A stretch of 64,000 bases of DNA from positions 434,001-498,000 of the forward strand of contig NZ_RQGH01000026.1 of NCBI RefSeq assembly GCF_004769635.1, in the 5' to 3' direction. Each line of letters starts with the position of its first letter. Position 1 is the first letter of the stretch. The DNA comes from Leptospira jelokensis. Lineage in GTDB: Bacteria > Spirochaetota > Leptospiria > Leptospirales > Leptospiraceae. The notes beneath the pieces are model-generated. The model ran no database searches. It worked only from the letters and a program-made list of their open reading frames with translations, and had not been told where the DNA came from. Shown one piece after another: positions 18,266 to 28,323 of the stretch. The translations under genes and the position numbers were made by a program.

Positions 18266-19204
18266 TTAGGAAGCTGATAACACTTCCACTTTCTTTTTGG
18301 ATTTTACCTCGGACCTTTTTTTCCGTGCCTCACTCTTTTCTAATTTTTTCGCTCGGTCTCGGTTCATCCCTTCATCCAATACCTTTTGTGGAGGTTTTTT
18401 CAAATCCCAAACAATTCCAAAGAGGCTTAGAAACTTTAAGATATAATAACTGATATCGATTTCATACCAATAAAATCCTTGGTTTGCCGAAGAACAGTAG
18501 TAATGGTGATTATTGTGCCAACCCTCTCCCATCGTGAGGAGTGCTAACCAAACATTGTTTTTACTTGTGTCTCGTGAATCAAATCGAACCGAACCATAGA
18601 CATGGGAAAGCGAATTGATTGTCCAGGTGGCATGCCCTAAAACAAACGTGGACACGGCATATCCGTACACTAACCATCCCCAACCACCAACAGCATACAA
18701 AAGAATCGCATAGGAAAGAGGTGGGATCCAGTGGTTTCGATCCAACCATCGTAACTCTGGGTATTTGTAAAAATCGGGAATGAGTTTTGCTTCGTAGTCG
18801 TTGTAGTCATCCCGCAAAAACCAAAACATATGAGAATACCAAAAACCTTTCCGGCTAGGGGAATGGATGTCTTTTTCGGTATCCGAATATTTGTGATGGT
18901 TTCTGTGGTGAGCTGCCCACCACAATACCCCTTTTTGCATCGCCATCGATCCAATCCAAGCCAATACAAATTGGAAAACCCTCGAAGTTTTAAAGGAGGC
19001 ATGGGAAAAATAACGATGGTAGGCGGCAGTGATTCCAAACATGCGCAGGAAGTAAGAACCCACAGCAACCCAAACGAGAGTCCAGGAAAATGGAACAGTG
19101 AAAACAGTTAAGACAGTCGCTTGGACAAGAAAAAACAAAATGAGGAAAAGTAAAGGAGCCTGTTCTTTGACAACAGGTTCAACGGAAGGAGATGCAGAAT
19201 TCAT
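18266..19204 (-). CDS. Membrane acyl-CoA (delta-9 type) fatty acid desaturase
   Basis: 312 residues with four membrane segments and the three diiron histidine boxes: HRYFSH (about 63), HRNHHK (about 100) and HNNHHYY (about 231). This order is that of aerobic stearoyl-CoA-type desaturases, which introduce a cis double bond into saturated acyl chains using O2. The C-terminal tail is very basic (KKRSEVKSKKK). An aerobic fatty acid user such as Leptospira fits well. Divergent from lysC. Confidence 0.92.
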   Translation of the reverse strand: MNSASPSVEPVVKEQAPLLFLILFFLVQATVLTVFTVPFSWTLVWVAVGSYFLRMFGITAAYHRYFSHASFKTSRVFQFVLAWIGSMAMQKGVLWWAAHHRNHHKYSDTEKDIHSPSRKGFWYSHMFWFLRDDYNDYEAKLIPDFYKYPELRWLDRNHWIPPLSYAILLYAVGGWGWLVYGYAVSTFVLGHATWTINSLSHVYGSVRFDSRDTSKNNVWLALLTMGEGWHNNHHYYCSSANQGFYWYEIDISYYILKFLSLFGIVWDLKKPPQKVLDEGMNRDRAKKLEKSEARKKRSEVKSKKKVEVLSAS

Positions 19205-19306
19205 TCAATAACCTATACTTATTGGAGTCTTTTCAATTCGATTGGTTGCAAAAAAATTCATTCTACTTGATTCCCGATTTGCCTCTCCTAGCCTGTCCAT
19301 AAACCC

Positions 19307-20521
19307 ATGTCATCGAAAATCGTTGTCCAAAAATACGGTGGAACCTCAGTTGGTGACACCACCAAAATTAAAAATGTGGCCAAACGTATCAAACGTTACC
19401 ACGATGAAGGCCAAAAAGTAGCCGTTGTCGTTTCTGCAATGGGACATACTACAGACGAACTCGTCGACCTTGCTGACCAAATTTCTAAAAACCCACCCAA
19501 ACGGGAAATGGACATGTTACTCTCAACGGGTGAACAAGTTTCCATCGCGTTACTTGCCATTGCTCTGAACGAGTTAGGAGTTCCGGCGCAGTCCTTCACT
19601 GGTTCCCAATTAAAAATTTTGACGGATGGAAATTTTTCCAACGGAAAAATTGAAATGATTGATCGCTCTAGAATTGATGATGCGTTTAACAAAGGAAAGG
19701 TGGTCATCGTTGCTGGTTTTCAAGGAATCGACAAAGATGAAAACATTGTCACCTTGGGACGAGGTGGTAGTGATACTTCCGCTGTTGCCCTTGCCGCGGC
19801 CCTTGGCGCTGACGAATGTGAAATTTATACAGATGTAGATGGGGTGTATACTGCTGACCCTAGAAAAATTCCTACGGCAAAAATGCACAAACAAATCACT
19901 TACGAAGAAATGTTGGAGTTGGCAAGCCTTGGTGCCGGAGTCCTACATTCCAGAAGTGTTGAATTAGGGATGAACTACAATGTGGTCATCCACGTACGAT
20001 CTAGTTTCCACGACAAACCGGGAACGTTAGTAATGAGTGAGGATAAAATTATGGAAAAAATGAAAGTGAGTGGAGTGACTGCAAAAGGGGACCAAGCACG
20101 TGTTACCATTGCAGACGTTAAAGACAAACCAGGAATTGCTGCCGACCTATTCACTCAATTATCTAACAAAGATGTCATCGTTGACGTGATCGTTCAGTCT
20201 TCTCCAAGAGACGGTATCAATACGATTTCCTTCACCATTGCCAAAAAAGACATCAATGCTGCAAAACCTATCATTGAGGCGTATGCAAAAGAACATGGAA
20301 ATGGAAAGGCAGAGATTGATGAAAATATTTCCATCGTTTCGGCTGTGGGTGTGGGTATGAAATCACACGTGGGAGTGGCCGCTAAAATGTTCCAATCCCT
20401 TGCTGAAAAAAATATCAACATCGAAATGATTTCGACTTCTGAGATCAAAATTTCCTGTGTCATCAAACAAAACCAAGCGGAAGATGCAGTAAAGGCTTTA
20501 CATACTACCTTTATCGGGTAA
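19307..20521 (+). CDS. lysC: Aspartate kinase
   Basis: 404 residues, typical for class II-like monofunctional enzymes. KYGGTSVGD at residue 8 and [15 protein letters not shown] near 150 form the kinase site; two ACT domains fill about 265-404 and carry the allosteric amino-acid site. It phosphorylates aspartate, the first step to lysine/diaminopimelate, methionine and threonine. No lysine riboswitch is visible in the 102-base upstream gap, and there is no clear ribosome site before the ATG. Confidence 0.95.
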   Translation: MSSKIVVQKYGGTSVGDTTKIKNVAKRIKRYHDEGQKVAVVVSAMGHTTDELVDLADQISKNPPKREMDMLLSTGEQVSIALLAIALNELGVPAQSFTGSQLKILTDGNFSNGKIEMIDRSRIDDAFNKGKVVIVAGFQGIDKDENIVTLGRGGSDTSAVALAAALGADECEIYTDVDGVYTADPRKIPTAKMHKQITYEEMLELASLGAGVLHSRSVELGMNYNVVIHVRSSFHDKPGTLVMSEDKIMEKMKVSGVTAKGDQARVTIADVKDKPGIAADLFTQLSNKDVIVDVIVQSSPRDGINTISFTIAKKDINAAKPIIEAYAKEHGNGKAEIDENISIVSAVGVGMKSHVGVAAKMFQSLAEKNINIEMISTSEIKISCVIKQNQAEDAVKALHTTFIG

Positions 20522-20533
20522 ACTTTTGACCGT

Positions 20534-21583
20534 ATGCAAAAAAGACCACGACTCAAACGTCACTTCGTTTTCATTTTTGCTGCGGTTGTTTGTCTTTTCC
20601 TAACCGTTCCCACAAAACCGCTCGGCTCCTATGAGTCGTTAAACGCTGTCCTTGCCATCGTTGGTCCCAAATCGATATCCACTTTGGATTACGAAGAAGG
20701 GGTAGAACGTTATAAAAACCTATCTCGATTTTTTCCTTCTTATCGCAAAAAAGGATCCCTACATTCACAAGTGATCGATTTCCTCATCGACCGTGCAGTT
20801 GTTGACAATGCTGCCGATGAAGAATCCATCCAAGTCAATGAAAAACGAATCGAAGCAGAAATTCAAAAACGAATGGAAGCCCAAGGCATCAGCGATTTGG
20901 AACAATTTAAAAAATCAGTCCAAACACAATTTAACCTTCCTTATGATGTTTGGTTAGAAGACCTCCCCTACCAAATCAAAAAAGGCCAATTGTTACAAAT
21001 TAAAGTGAGTCCACCTCTTCCGTCTGAACAAGAAGTGCAATCTTGGTATAACAAAAACAAGGCGAAGGTGGGAAATGAATTTAAGTTTCGTGAATTGGTG
21101 ATTTCACCTGCCAACGCATCCATTGAAGAAGAATCTCGATTGTTCAACGAACTTACAGAAATCAGAAATAAATCCGTACAAGATCCCTCATTTTTCAAAC
21201 TTGTAGCTTCGGGACCTAGAAATGAATCTAGATACAAACTAAATGGTGGATTAGTCAACTGGGTACCTACATTTGAATTGTACAAATCCCAACCAATGAC
21301 AGCATCGGTTCTCGCACAAGTTGGGGGACAAGGAAAATTTTCTGAAGTATTTCGGGATGATCGTAAACGATATTGTATAGTTTACATTGAAGGGATGCGC
21401 CCAACACCACTCGATGCAGTACGTAAGGGGATCCAAGGTTTTTTATTCCGCGAAAAAGAACAAACATCCTTTGAAGAATGGGTTGCTGCGACTAGAAAAA
21501 GTACCTCCATCACAATCTTTGATCCAATTTACATCAAAGAACATAATATCAGCAATCCAGAAGAAAAGTACAATTCAGATTAA
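20534..21583 (+). CDS. SurA-like periplasmic foldase / PpiC-type isomerase
   Basis: 349 residues with a signal anchor (about 12-30), a helical SurA N-terminal-like domain (about 50-160; VIDFLIDRAVVDNAADEE) and a parvulin-like rotamase region (about 175-290; FKFRELVISP, then NGGLVNWVP and FSEVF). It should help fold outer membrane proteins. Isomerase activity itself is uncertain because the parvulin core is divergent. Twelve bases after lysC and overlapping the next gene by one base. Confidence 0.78.
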   Translation: MQKRPRLKRHFVFIFAAVVCLFLTVPTKPLGSYESLNAVLAIVGPKSISTLDYEEGVERYKNLSRFFPSYRKKGSLHSQVIDFLIDRAVVDNAADEESIQVNEKRIEAEIQKRMEAQGISDLEQFKKSVQTQFNLPYDVWLEDLPYQIKKGQLLQIKVSPPLPSEQEVQSWYNKNKAKVGNEFKFRELVISPANASIEEESRLFNELTEIRNKSVQDPSFFKLVASGPRNESRYKLNGGLVNWVPTFELYKSQPMTASVLAQVGGQGKFSEVFRDDRKRYCIVYIEGMRPTPLDAVRKGIQGFLFREKEQTSFEEWVAATRKSTSITIFDPIYIKEHNISNPEEKYNSD

Positions 21584-23133
21584 TGGTAAACCGTAAGGAA
21601 TATAATCCTAGTTTTGCGGTTGTTTATTTAGACAACCAATCTCTAAACTTTTTAGAATCCAATTTTGAGATTTCCCTCCTAGAATCTTTCGTAAAAAAAC
21701 TACACAAAGTTTTTCCAAAGTTAAACATTCATATGAATGTTTCCAATTCCATAGAATTTCAATTCAATGGAACTGAAGTTTCAAAATTCTTTGAATTGTA
21801 CCAGTCAATTCCTTCCGAAATCGAATTCATAAAACAAATTGGAAGTAAACTTCCAGAATCCATTTTCAAAGATCCAGAATGGGATGAGGTTTGTTTTTTA
21901 TATTTTACTGGAATCTCTCCTCTTTTAGATCCAACTCTAACGGAAAAAATTTGGAATCGCCACAAAAACTTTTTTTGCCAATATTCCTATTCAGAAAATT
22001 TACCACCAGGCCTTATTCCCACTGTCATTTCACGAGAATTTTTAAGTTCCTTACCTGACACACTCACGACCGATATCCATTCGTTTTTTCTAAAAAATAT
22101 CAACCAATGCGATGTTGATATTTTTTTCCAATCTCCTGATTTACGCCAACTCAGATTGGATTTTCGATACAATGCAACGCGTTCCAAGGTCCTCATCAAA
22201 GGATTACTTGCGATCTCCGAAGAAATTCCTTATCAAAATTTACAAAACATTCTCAAAGAAAATCCAATACTCTATCGTAGTTCTCCTTCTTATTTGGAAT
22301 GGGAAATTTATAAAGGGTGTGAACTTTCTTGTGTATTTTGTCCAAGAGAATTCATCGACAAATCGAATGATGGAACGGCTATCTCTCTTACCTCTGTTTC
22401 TAATATTACAAAACAATTAGAACAAGGGTTAACGTCTCCTATCACAATTAGTTTATCAGGCAATGGGGAACCACTGTTACACCCCGAATTTCCATTGATC
22501 GTAAAAGAAATATTAAAATTGAGTTCTTTAGAAGAACTCATCATTGAAACCGCATTGTACAAAAACGTGGATGTTTTGGTTTCCTTAATCCAAGAATTAG
22601 ATCAGAAACATAAAGAAAAACTTTGTATCATTGCAAACGTTTCTACTCTCAAAGAAGATACTTACAAATCCTTGTATGGAAAAAATGTTTTAACAAAAGT
22701 TTTGGAAACCATTGATTCTCTTTCTAAAATCTTACCACAAAATTCATTGTATGTCCAAATGATCAAAATGAAAGAAGTAGAAGAAGAGATTGACCCTTAC
22801 TTTACAAACTTTGAAAAAAAGGGAATCAATGTGATCCTTCAAAAGTACAATCGATTTGCAGAAAAATTACCAGAAAGAAGGGTAAGTGACCTCACACCGA
22901 TTCATCGAGACTTTTGCTGGCACTTAACACGCGATATTTATTTAAATGCCAACGGTGACGTTTCGATTTGCAAACAAAACCAAACAAAAATCATTGGAAA
23001 TTTGGAAACCGATGGTTTTGAATCAGTTTGGCAAAGTGGATTAATATTTTTCCAAGATAGTTTCAATGGAAACCATGATAAAATACCTGCCCCTTGTTTG
23101 AATTGTGATGAGTGGTACACTTTCAACGCATGA
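21583..23133 (+). CDS. Radical SAM/SPASM protein (spiro-SPASM type)
   Basis: 516 residues. A long N-terminal domain without recognised motifs (1-235) precedes the radical SAM core with CxxxCxxC at C246, C250 and C253 (GCELSCVFCPREF), a SAM-contact motif SGNGEPLLHPEF, and a C-terminal SPASM-like cluster region (FCWHLTR...DVSICKQ...PCLNCDEW). I place it in the spirochaete-restricted spiro-SPASM group on memory of that family name; its substrate is unknown. SPASM enzymes usually modify peptides or small molecules. Coupled to the foldase upstream by TAATG and overlapping the next gene by about 26 bases. Confidence 0.82.
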   Translation: MVNRKEYNPSFAVVYLDNQSLNFLESNFEISLLESFVKKLHKVFPKLNIHMNVSNSIEFQFNGTEVSKFFELYQSIPSEIEFIKQIGSKLPESIFKDPEWDEVCFLYFTGISPLLDPTLTEKIWNRHKNFFCQYSYSENLPPGLIPTVISREFLSSLPDTLTTDIHSFFLKNINQCDVDIFFQSPDLRQLRLDFRYNATRSKVLIKGLLAISEEIPYQNLQNILKENPILYRSSPSYLEWEIYKGCELSCVFCPREFIDKSNDGTAISLTSVSNITKQLEQGLTSPITISLSGNGEPLLHPEFPLIVKEILKLSSLEELIIETALYKNVDVLVSLIQELDQKHKEKLCIIANVSTLKEDTYKSLYGKNVLTKVLETIDSLSKILPQNSLYVQMIKMKEVEEEIDPYFTNFEKKGINVILQKYNRFAEKLPERRVSDLTPIHRDFCWHLTRDIYLNANGDVSICKQNQTKIIGNLETDGFESVWQSGLIFFQDSFNGNHDKIPAPCLNCDEWYTFNA

Positions 23134-24754
23134 AAGTTTTGCCTTCATTCAGGCAAGACTAGGTTCAACACGTTTTCCTAAAAAAATTTTAAAACCCATT
23201 CCTGAAGGATCTGATTTCACTTTTTTGGATCATATCCACCGCAGGCTAAAAACCATATTTGATGAGTCCCAAATCGTATTTTTGATTCCCGAAACGGACG
23301 AGGAGTCCATCCAATTTCTGAAATCACGCGGTTACCAATACTTTCTTGGATCCGAATTGGATGTAAGGGATAGGTTTCGCAAAGCTGCAAAACATTTTGG
23401 TGCCAAACATATTTTTCGCCTAACTGCAGATAATCCATTTATTGACATAGATTCGATTCGCTATTTATATGAAGCAATCTTAGAAATCAAAGAAAAATAT
23501 TATAGTTTGTCGATGACAGGTTTGCCATTGGGAATGGGAGTGGAATGTTTTTCAGCGGAATCATTGTATTACCAAGAAGAAGGCACCGATTTAGAAAGAC
23601 ATAAGGAACATGTATCCTTACACATCAAAGAATTTCCCGAGATTCATAAACAATACCGCTTATCACCCCCCCACTTACAAGAATTCCAACCGTTTTTGGA
23701 ACAAACGAATGTACTCCATTCAAAACTTAGAATTACTGTTGATGAAGAGAAAGATTACCAATTGATTTGTGAAATCGCAAAAATTTTGGAAACATCCAAT
23801 CCTTATTTTGGTGTAAAAGAAATACTTTCGTTATACAAATCCAATCCGAAATTATTTGAGACCAATGCAGAGGTGGCACAAGTTGCCTTTGTTTTACCTA
23901 ATGTACAAACACCAAAAAGAAAAGTGAACATTCTCTATGGTAACCCAAACGAATACGGATTTGGGCACTTCGAACGATGTAAATCATTATCAATTTATTT
24001 ACAATTGTACGGATATGAAGTAAAACTCATCACATCGTTTGATGATTCAGAAAAAAACATTCCCCATATCTTTGATATCCGAGAAAAAGAATTTTTTGTA
24101 AAAAATTCCTATTTTATCGACAACCTAAATCATCCACCTAACAATAAAAATGCGTGTTTTTTTCTCCCGCATCCATCCTTCCCAATTTCTGAAACTCTAA
24201 TGGAAGATTCTTCTTTTAAAAAGTTATCCTATTATAGTTCACCTCTATCGGAAGTTGGTTGTAGGACAAAAACCATTCCTGGAAAAATTTTAGTGTATGC
24301 GGGTCAATTGGATGAAATCCAATCAATAGAGATCGATACTTTCTTATTACGTTTTTATCATGAAGGAAATGAGGGTGAAACTCCAGTTTTCCAATCCATA
24401 CTTCGGATCGGTGGCAAAGAACCAAAGGGTCCGAAAATCCAATACCTAAAAAGGATATCCTATCCAGAATTTTTGCGAGAAATGGATTCCTCGGAATGGA
24501 TTTGCACTTATTTTGGACAAACGATGATGGAAGCAGCTGCCAAAGGGAAAAAAGTAAGTTTACTTGGGATTTCCGAAATCCATTCCAAACTTGGACAATA
24601 TGCTGCATCTGAATTGGGAATACCTTATTTAGGAACATTAAAAGAACTTAACTCTGTCCATAGTTTTCCAGACAAAACCATCTCAAACCAAATCAAATAT
24701 GTTCGCGATGCACATACACCAATTTTAAACTGGTTAAATTCCATCACTTCCTAA
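23108..24754 (+). CDS. SpsF-type cytidylyltransferase fused to PseG-like domain
   Basis: 548 residues from the ATG at 23108 (a GTG one codon earlier is also possible). The N-terminal half (about 8-240) is a nucleotidyltransferase of the SpsF/CMP-sugar synthase type: IQARLGSTRFPKKIL and LTADNPFID. The second half (about 275-548) begins NILYGNPNEYGFGHFERCKSL, resembling the GxGHxxRC entry of PseG-like GT-B hydrolases, with a later GQTMMEAAAKGKKV nucleotide-site motif. Together these usually make activated nonulosonic acids for surface or flagellin glycans. The overlapping radical SAM gene suggests a joint pathway; the sugar is unknown. Confidence 0.8.
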   Translation: MSGTLSTHESFAFIQARLGSTRFPKKILKPIPEGSDFTFLDHIHRRLKTIFDESQIVFLIPETDEESIQFLKSRGYQYFLGSELDVRDRFRKAAKHFGAKHIFRLTADNPFIDIDSIRYLYEAILEIKEKYYSLSMTGLPLGMGVECFSAESLYYQEEGTDLERHKEHVSLHIKEFPEIHKQYRLSPPHLQEFQPFLEQTNVLHSKLRITVDEEKDYQLICEIAKILETSNPYFGVKEILSLYKSNPKLFETNAEVAQVAFVLPNVQTPKRKVNILYGNPNEYGFGHFERCKSLSIYLQLYGYEVKLITSFDDSEKNIPHIFDIREKEFFVKNSYFIDNLNHPPNNKNACFFLPHPSFPISETLMEDSSFKKLSYYSSPLSEVGCRTKTIPGKILVYAGQLDEIQSIEIDTFLLRFYHEGNEGETPVFQSILRIGGKEPKGPKIQYLKRISYPEFLREMDSSEWICTYFGQTMMEAAAKGKKVSLLGISEIHSKLGQYAASELGIPYLGTLKELNSVHSFPDKTISNQIKYVRDAHTPILNWLNSITS

Positions 24755-24758
24755 ATAT

Positions 24759-25772
24759 ATGAAACTTAAAAAGACCCTTCTCCATTCCTTACTATTGTTA
24801 GTTGTTTCCCTCCAACCCGTTTTTGCGGATGCAGACGACCAAGAATCAATGGAACTCAACGCAAAAATTGAAATCGAAAAGGTGAGTCGTAATATCATCA
24901 ATGCGCTTCGTTATGGTCGGTTTGGCTTGGCGGATGCAGAATGGAAAAAAATCCAATCTGATGTTTACAAATCCTTTGCTGAATATGATTATCTGAATGG
25001 AAGTTTGTTGTATTCCCGAATGGAATGGCAAGAAGCAAAAGAAAGTTTAAATCGAACATTAAAAAAAGAACCAAACCATGAAGCTGCAAGTTTCCTTCTC
25101 GGTATGATTTATGCCCAAGAAGATAGTTGGTCAGAGGCAAAGGAAACATGGATCGAAACCAATCAAATTTCTCCTTACAATCCTTTTTACCATTACAACT
25201 TAGGCCTTGCCTATTTTATTTTAAAAGATTATCCGAATGCAATTATCTCCTTAAACAAATCCTTGGAGTATAAGGCAAATTATAATGAAGCAAAGTTGAT
25301 CCTTGCAAAAACCTATTTGGAACTAGGCCAAGTAGACAAAGCTAAAATTGAATTATCATCTATCTTAGAACAAGATCCGAAACACATGCAAGCTTCCCAT
25401 TTGATGGGCCGAGTCATTTATCTTATGGACAAAGATCCAAAAAAATCACTCACTTATCTAAAAAATCCACGAGCACTCGGATGGAGAGAAAAAAAAGTTT
25501 ATGCCCGTTGTTATTTTGAAATGAGAAAATGGCGAGAAGCAGAGAATTTGTTAAGACCTATCGCCTACTCTCCATTTGCTGACGAATACGATCAAAGTTT
25601 TTATTTAAACTTACTTCTCAATTTAGGCTTTGATGAAAGGGCCAATGACTTTTTTCATTTCATTCAAAAACAATCCCAAAATGAATCCAAAATTGCGGAA
25701 GCGTATCGGATGTTACTCTCCTCACGTGAGGGAAAAGATTTATTGTACCATTACTTTAAACTGAGATACTAA
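24759..25772 (+). CDS. TPR-repeat periplasmic protein
   Basis: 337 residues with a cleavable signal peptide (MKLKKTLLHSLLLLVVS, cut near residue 24) and about six tetratricopeptide repeats between residues 60 and 260 (for example LLGMIYAQEDSWSEAKETW, LGLAYFILKDYPNAI, AKTYLELGQVDKAK). TPR proteins act as scaffolds. It starts four bases after the SpsF/PseG gene and closes the lysC cluster. The following 180 bases to the convergent regulator hold no gene or convincing terminator. Confidence 0.8.
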   Translation: MKLKKTLLHSLLLLVVSLQPVFADADDQESMELNAKIEIEKVSRNIINALRYGRFGLADAEWKKIQSDVYKSFAEYDYLNGSLLYSRMEWQEAKESLNRTLKKEPNHEAASFLLGMIYAQEDSWSEAKETWIETNQISPYNPFYHYNLGLAYFILKDYPNAIISLNKSLEYKANYNEAKLILAKTYLELGQVDKAKIELSSILEQDPKHMQASHLMGRVIYLMDKDPKKSLTYLKNPRALGWREKKVYARCYFEMRKWREAENLLRPIAYSPFADEYDQSFYLNLLLNLGFDERANDFFHFIQKQSQNESKIAEAYRMLLSSREGKDLLYHYFKLRY

Positions 25773-25952
25773 TCGAATGCCAAACTGAATTGTTTAGCAC
25801 CTTTACAACATCACATCGAAATGATGGTTTGGCTTTTGGATGGCAAAGTTTAGTGGATTCAATTCGTTTTCAGTTAAATTGAAAATCCAATACCAATTCA
25901 ATGTAGAAGATAAAAAAACATATTTATGTTCTAAAATGAATTGGATTTAAAT

Positions 25953-26624
25953 TTAAGATACGACGATATCCGTTTTGGCTTGGGTGTATTTCCACTCAAC
26001 CGCAACACGAATTAGTTTTTCGTTTTCCGTGATACTCAGTTTGGCTTTGATTCGCGATCGTAAGGTTTCAATGGTAGATGGAGCAAGGCCCATATTGGCT
26101 GCGATTTCTTTCACTGGCATTCCTTCCCCAATCATCAGGAATACTTCTAATTCACGGTTCGACAATCTGTCGATAGGATCTTTTTCATCTTTCTGGGAAG
26201 CACGATACAAATGCCCAAGTAAACGAGTCGCTTGGGAAGAACTCACAAAATAATCACCTTTAAGAACTGTATGAATGGCTTCTACAATTTGAGTGGTTGT
26301 GTCTTCTTTGAATACATAACCCATCGCACCAAGTTTGAATGCACGATCCACAAATGTATCATCCGTCAACATACTGATGATGATGACGGCGATATTTGGA
26401 AATGTTGTCCTAAGGCGTTTCAGAAGTTGCAAACCGTTTTGGTTTTGTTTGAGTTGGATATCAATCAAAACCAGTGTTGGTTGCATCTGTTCTATATCGT
26501 TAAATGCTTTTTCAATATTGTCTGCACTTCCTATACATTCTAAATCTTCCGATTTAGCGATTAGGTTTTGTAGTGCATCAACTACAAGAGGGTGGTCATC
26601 AACGATATAGACTTGTTTTTTCAT
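25953..26624 (-). CDS. NarL/FixJ-type response regulator (orphan)
   Basis: 223 residues. Receiver domain 1-122 with acidic pocket D9/D10, phospho-acceptor D55 (LVLIDIQL) and the conserved Lys in YVFKED (about 110). A LuxR-type helix-turn-helix follows at about 152-212 (LSNRELEVFLMIGEGMPVKEI, then ETLRSRIKAKL). Binds DNA after phosphorylation. No histidine kinase lies nearby, so its partner is elsewhere. Eleven bases downstream of pntB, same strand, so it may be co-expressed with the transhydrogenase. Confidence 0.9.
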   Translation of the reverse strand: MKKQVYIVDDHPLVVDALQNLIAKSEDLECIGSADNIEKAFNDIEQMQPTLVLIDIQLKQNQNGLQLLKRLRTTFPNIAVIIISMLTDDTFVDRAFKLGAMGYVFKEDTTTQIVEAIHTVLKGDYFVSSSQATRLLGHLYRASQKDEKDPIDRLSNRELEVFLMIGEGMPVKEIAANMGLAPSTIETLRSRIKAKLSITENEKLIRVAVEWKYTQAKTDIVVS

Positions 26625-26635
26625 AACTTCCGACT

Positions 26636-28033
26636 CTATGATTCTTTTAAAGCTGCGATCATTTCTTGCGTTGCTTTTTTACCATCACCAAACAACATCA
26701 AACAGTTGTCAGCAATGAACAGTGGATTGGGAACTCCCGCAAATCCTGCACTCAAACTTCGTTTGATCACAACAACTGTTTTAGCATTTCCCACATCCAA
26801 AATCGGCATACCAGCAATCGGTGATTTTGGATCTGTTTTTGCAAGTGGGTTTGTAACGTCATTTGCGCCGTTAACAATCACAACATCAACATTTTCGAAA
26901 GTACTATTGATCTCGTCCATCTCTTTCAAACGATCATAAGGAATATCTGCTTCTGCAAGTAAAACGTTCATGTGACCAGGCATACGACCAGCAACAGGAT
27001 GGATCGCAAAAGTAACATCAATTCCACGAGCAGTCAAAAGTTGGTATAAATCTCGAACTGTATGCTGCGCTTGTGCTACAGCCATTCCATAACCTGGAAC
27101 AATTACAACACTCCTTGCTACATCAAGTAACATTGCTACTTCTTCAGCACTTGTCGATTTCACTTTACCAGAGTAAAAATCGCCATCATCTTTCATTTCT
27201 GTAGCGACAGCCCCGAATCCACCAAATAACACATTCGTCAAACTTCGGTTCATTGCCTTACACATGATTTGAGTTAGAATGATTCCAGATGCTCCGACTA
27301 AGGATCCAGAAATGATTAACACGTTGTTATTGAGAACAAATCCTGTAGCTGATGCAGCAATCCCTGAATACGAGTTCAGAAGTGAAATCACAACAGGCAT
27401 GTCAGCTCCACCAATTGGAATCACAAGAAAGATTCCAAGGAGTAAACTCACACCGCTGAGAATCCAATAAATCGATTCATCCGTTGGCACCATACAACCG
27501 TAAACACCAAGTCCCACCGCAGTGAGTCCCACAAGGATTTTAACGAGTTGGTCGCCAGGGTAACGAACTGCTTTTTCTGTGATAAAACCCTGTAACTTTC
27601 CGAAGGCGATGAAACTTCCAGAGAACGTAATCCCACCAACGATAGCAGAAAATACGATCGATACCACTTCTTGGTAATTGACTGCAAATTGATACTTAGG
27701 AATGGAAAGTTGTAATGCAGCACCCGCTACAAATACGGAAGCAATACCACCGAAACCGTTTAACACAGCCACAAGTTGTGGCATGGCCGTCATTTGGATT
27801 TTGATCGCAAGGATGATTCCAATGACAGAACCGATGAGAACTCCGACTGCAATCCATTCATAAGAAAGGATTTCTCTGTCAAATAGAGTTGCGACCACCG
27901 CAATGAGCATCCCTAAGGCACCAAGGAAGTTTCCTCTGGTGGCAGTCTTTGGATGCGCTAATTGTTTGATCCCAACAATGAAAAGGATGGAAGCGACGAG
28001 ATATGCTAGGTTTAAAATGCTGACGAGTTCCAT
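26636..28033 (-). CDS. pntB: NAD(P) transhydrogenase, beta subunit
   Basis: 465 residues: eight or nine membrane helices (about 1-260) and the NADP(H)-binding domain III (about 285-465) with VIVPGYGMAVAQAQH and GMPILDVGNAKTVVVIKRS, both characteristic. The enzyme couples proton inflow to hydride transfer from NADH to NADP+. Overlaps the small alpha fragment gene by one base (TAATG). Confidence 0.95.
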   Translation of the reverse strand: MELVSILNLAYLVASILFIVGIKQLAHPKTATRGNFLGALGMLIAVVATLFDREILSYEWIAVGVLIGSVIGIILAIKIQMTAMPQLVAVLNGFGGIASVFVAGAALQLSIPKYQFAVNYQEVVSIVFSAIVGGITFSGSFIAFGKLQGFITEKAVRYPGDQLVKILVGLTAVGLGVYGCMVPTDESIYWILSGVSLLLGIFLVIPIGGADMPVVISLLNSYSGIAASATGFVLNNNVLIISGSLVGASGIILTQIMCKAMNRSLTNVLFGGFGAVATEMKDDGDFYSGKVKSTSAEEVAMLLDVARSVVIVPGYGMAVAQAQHTVRDLYQLLTARGIDVTFAIHPVAGRMPGHMNVLLAEADIPYDRLKEMDEINSTFENVDVVIVNGANDVTNPLAKTDPKSPIAGMPILDVGNAKTVVVIKRSLSAGFAGVPNPLFIADNCLMLFGDGKKATQEMIAALKES

Positions 28034-28323
28034 TATTTCGGTGCATCCTTTTTCTTGAACATGCCAAGCATTCTGTGTGTGACAAGAAATCCACCCACTA
28101 CGTTGATCGTGGCAAAAATGACAGAGAGTAATCCCAAAATTTTGGTGATGTTACTTTCTTGGATCCCGGCAGCATAGAGTGCCCCAATGAGGGTAATGCC
28201 GGAAATGGCGTTGGAACCCGACATAAGAGGGGTGTGGAGGATGGGAGGGATTTTTGTGATGATTTCAAATCCCACGAAGATCGCGAGGACGAAAATCGTG
28301 ACGGCTGTAACAAATATTTCCAT
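28033..28323 (-). CDS. pntAb: NAD(P) transhydrogenase, alpha subunit C-terminal membrane part
   Basis: 96 residues, three membrane helices (about 5-24, 36-55, 60-85). IPPILHTPLMSGSNAISG is the signature of the split PntAb subunit, which holds the membrane part of the alpha chain. The soluble NAD(H)-binding PntAa is normally encoded directly upstream; here the upstream 390 bases contain no such gene. Confidence 0.93.
   Translation of the reverse strand: MEIFVTAVTIFVLAIFVGFEIITKIPPILHTPLMSGSNAISGITLIGALYAAGIQESNITKILGLLSVIFATINVVGGFLVTHRMLGMFKKKDAPK

Noticed and set aside
25773..25952. Possible terminator between the TPR gene and the response regulator
   Set aside because: Only a weak 6-bp TTTTCA/TGAAAA stem without a T run.
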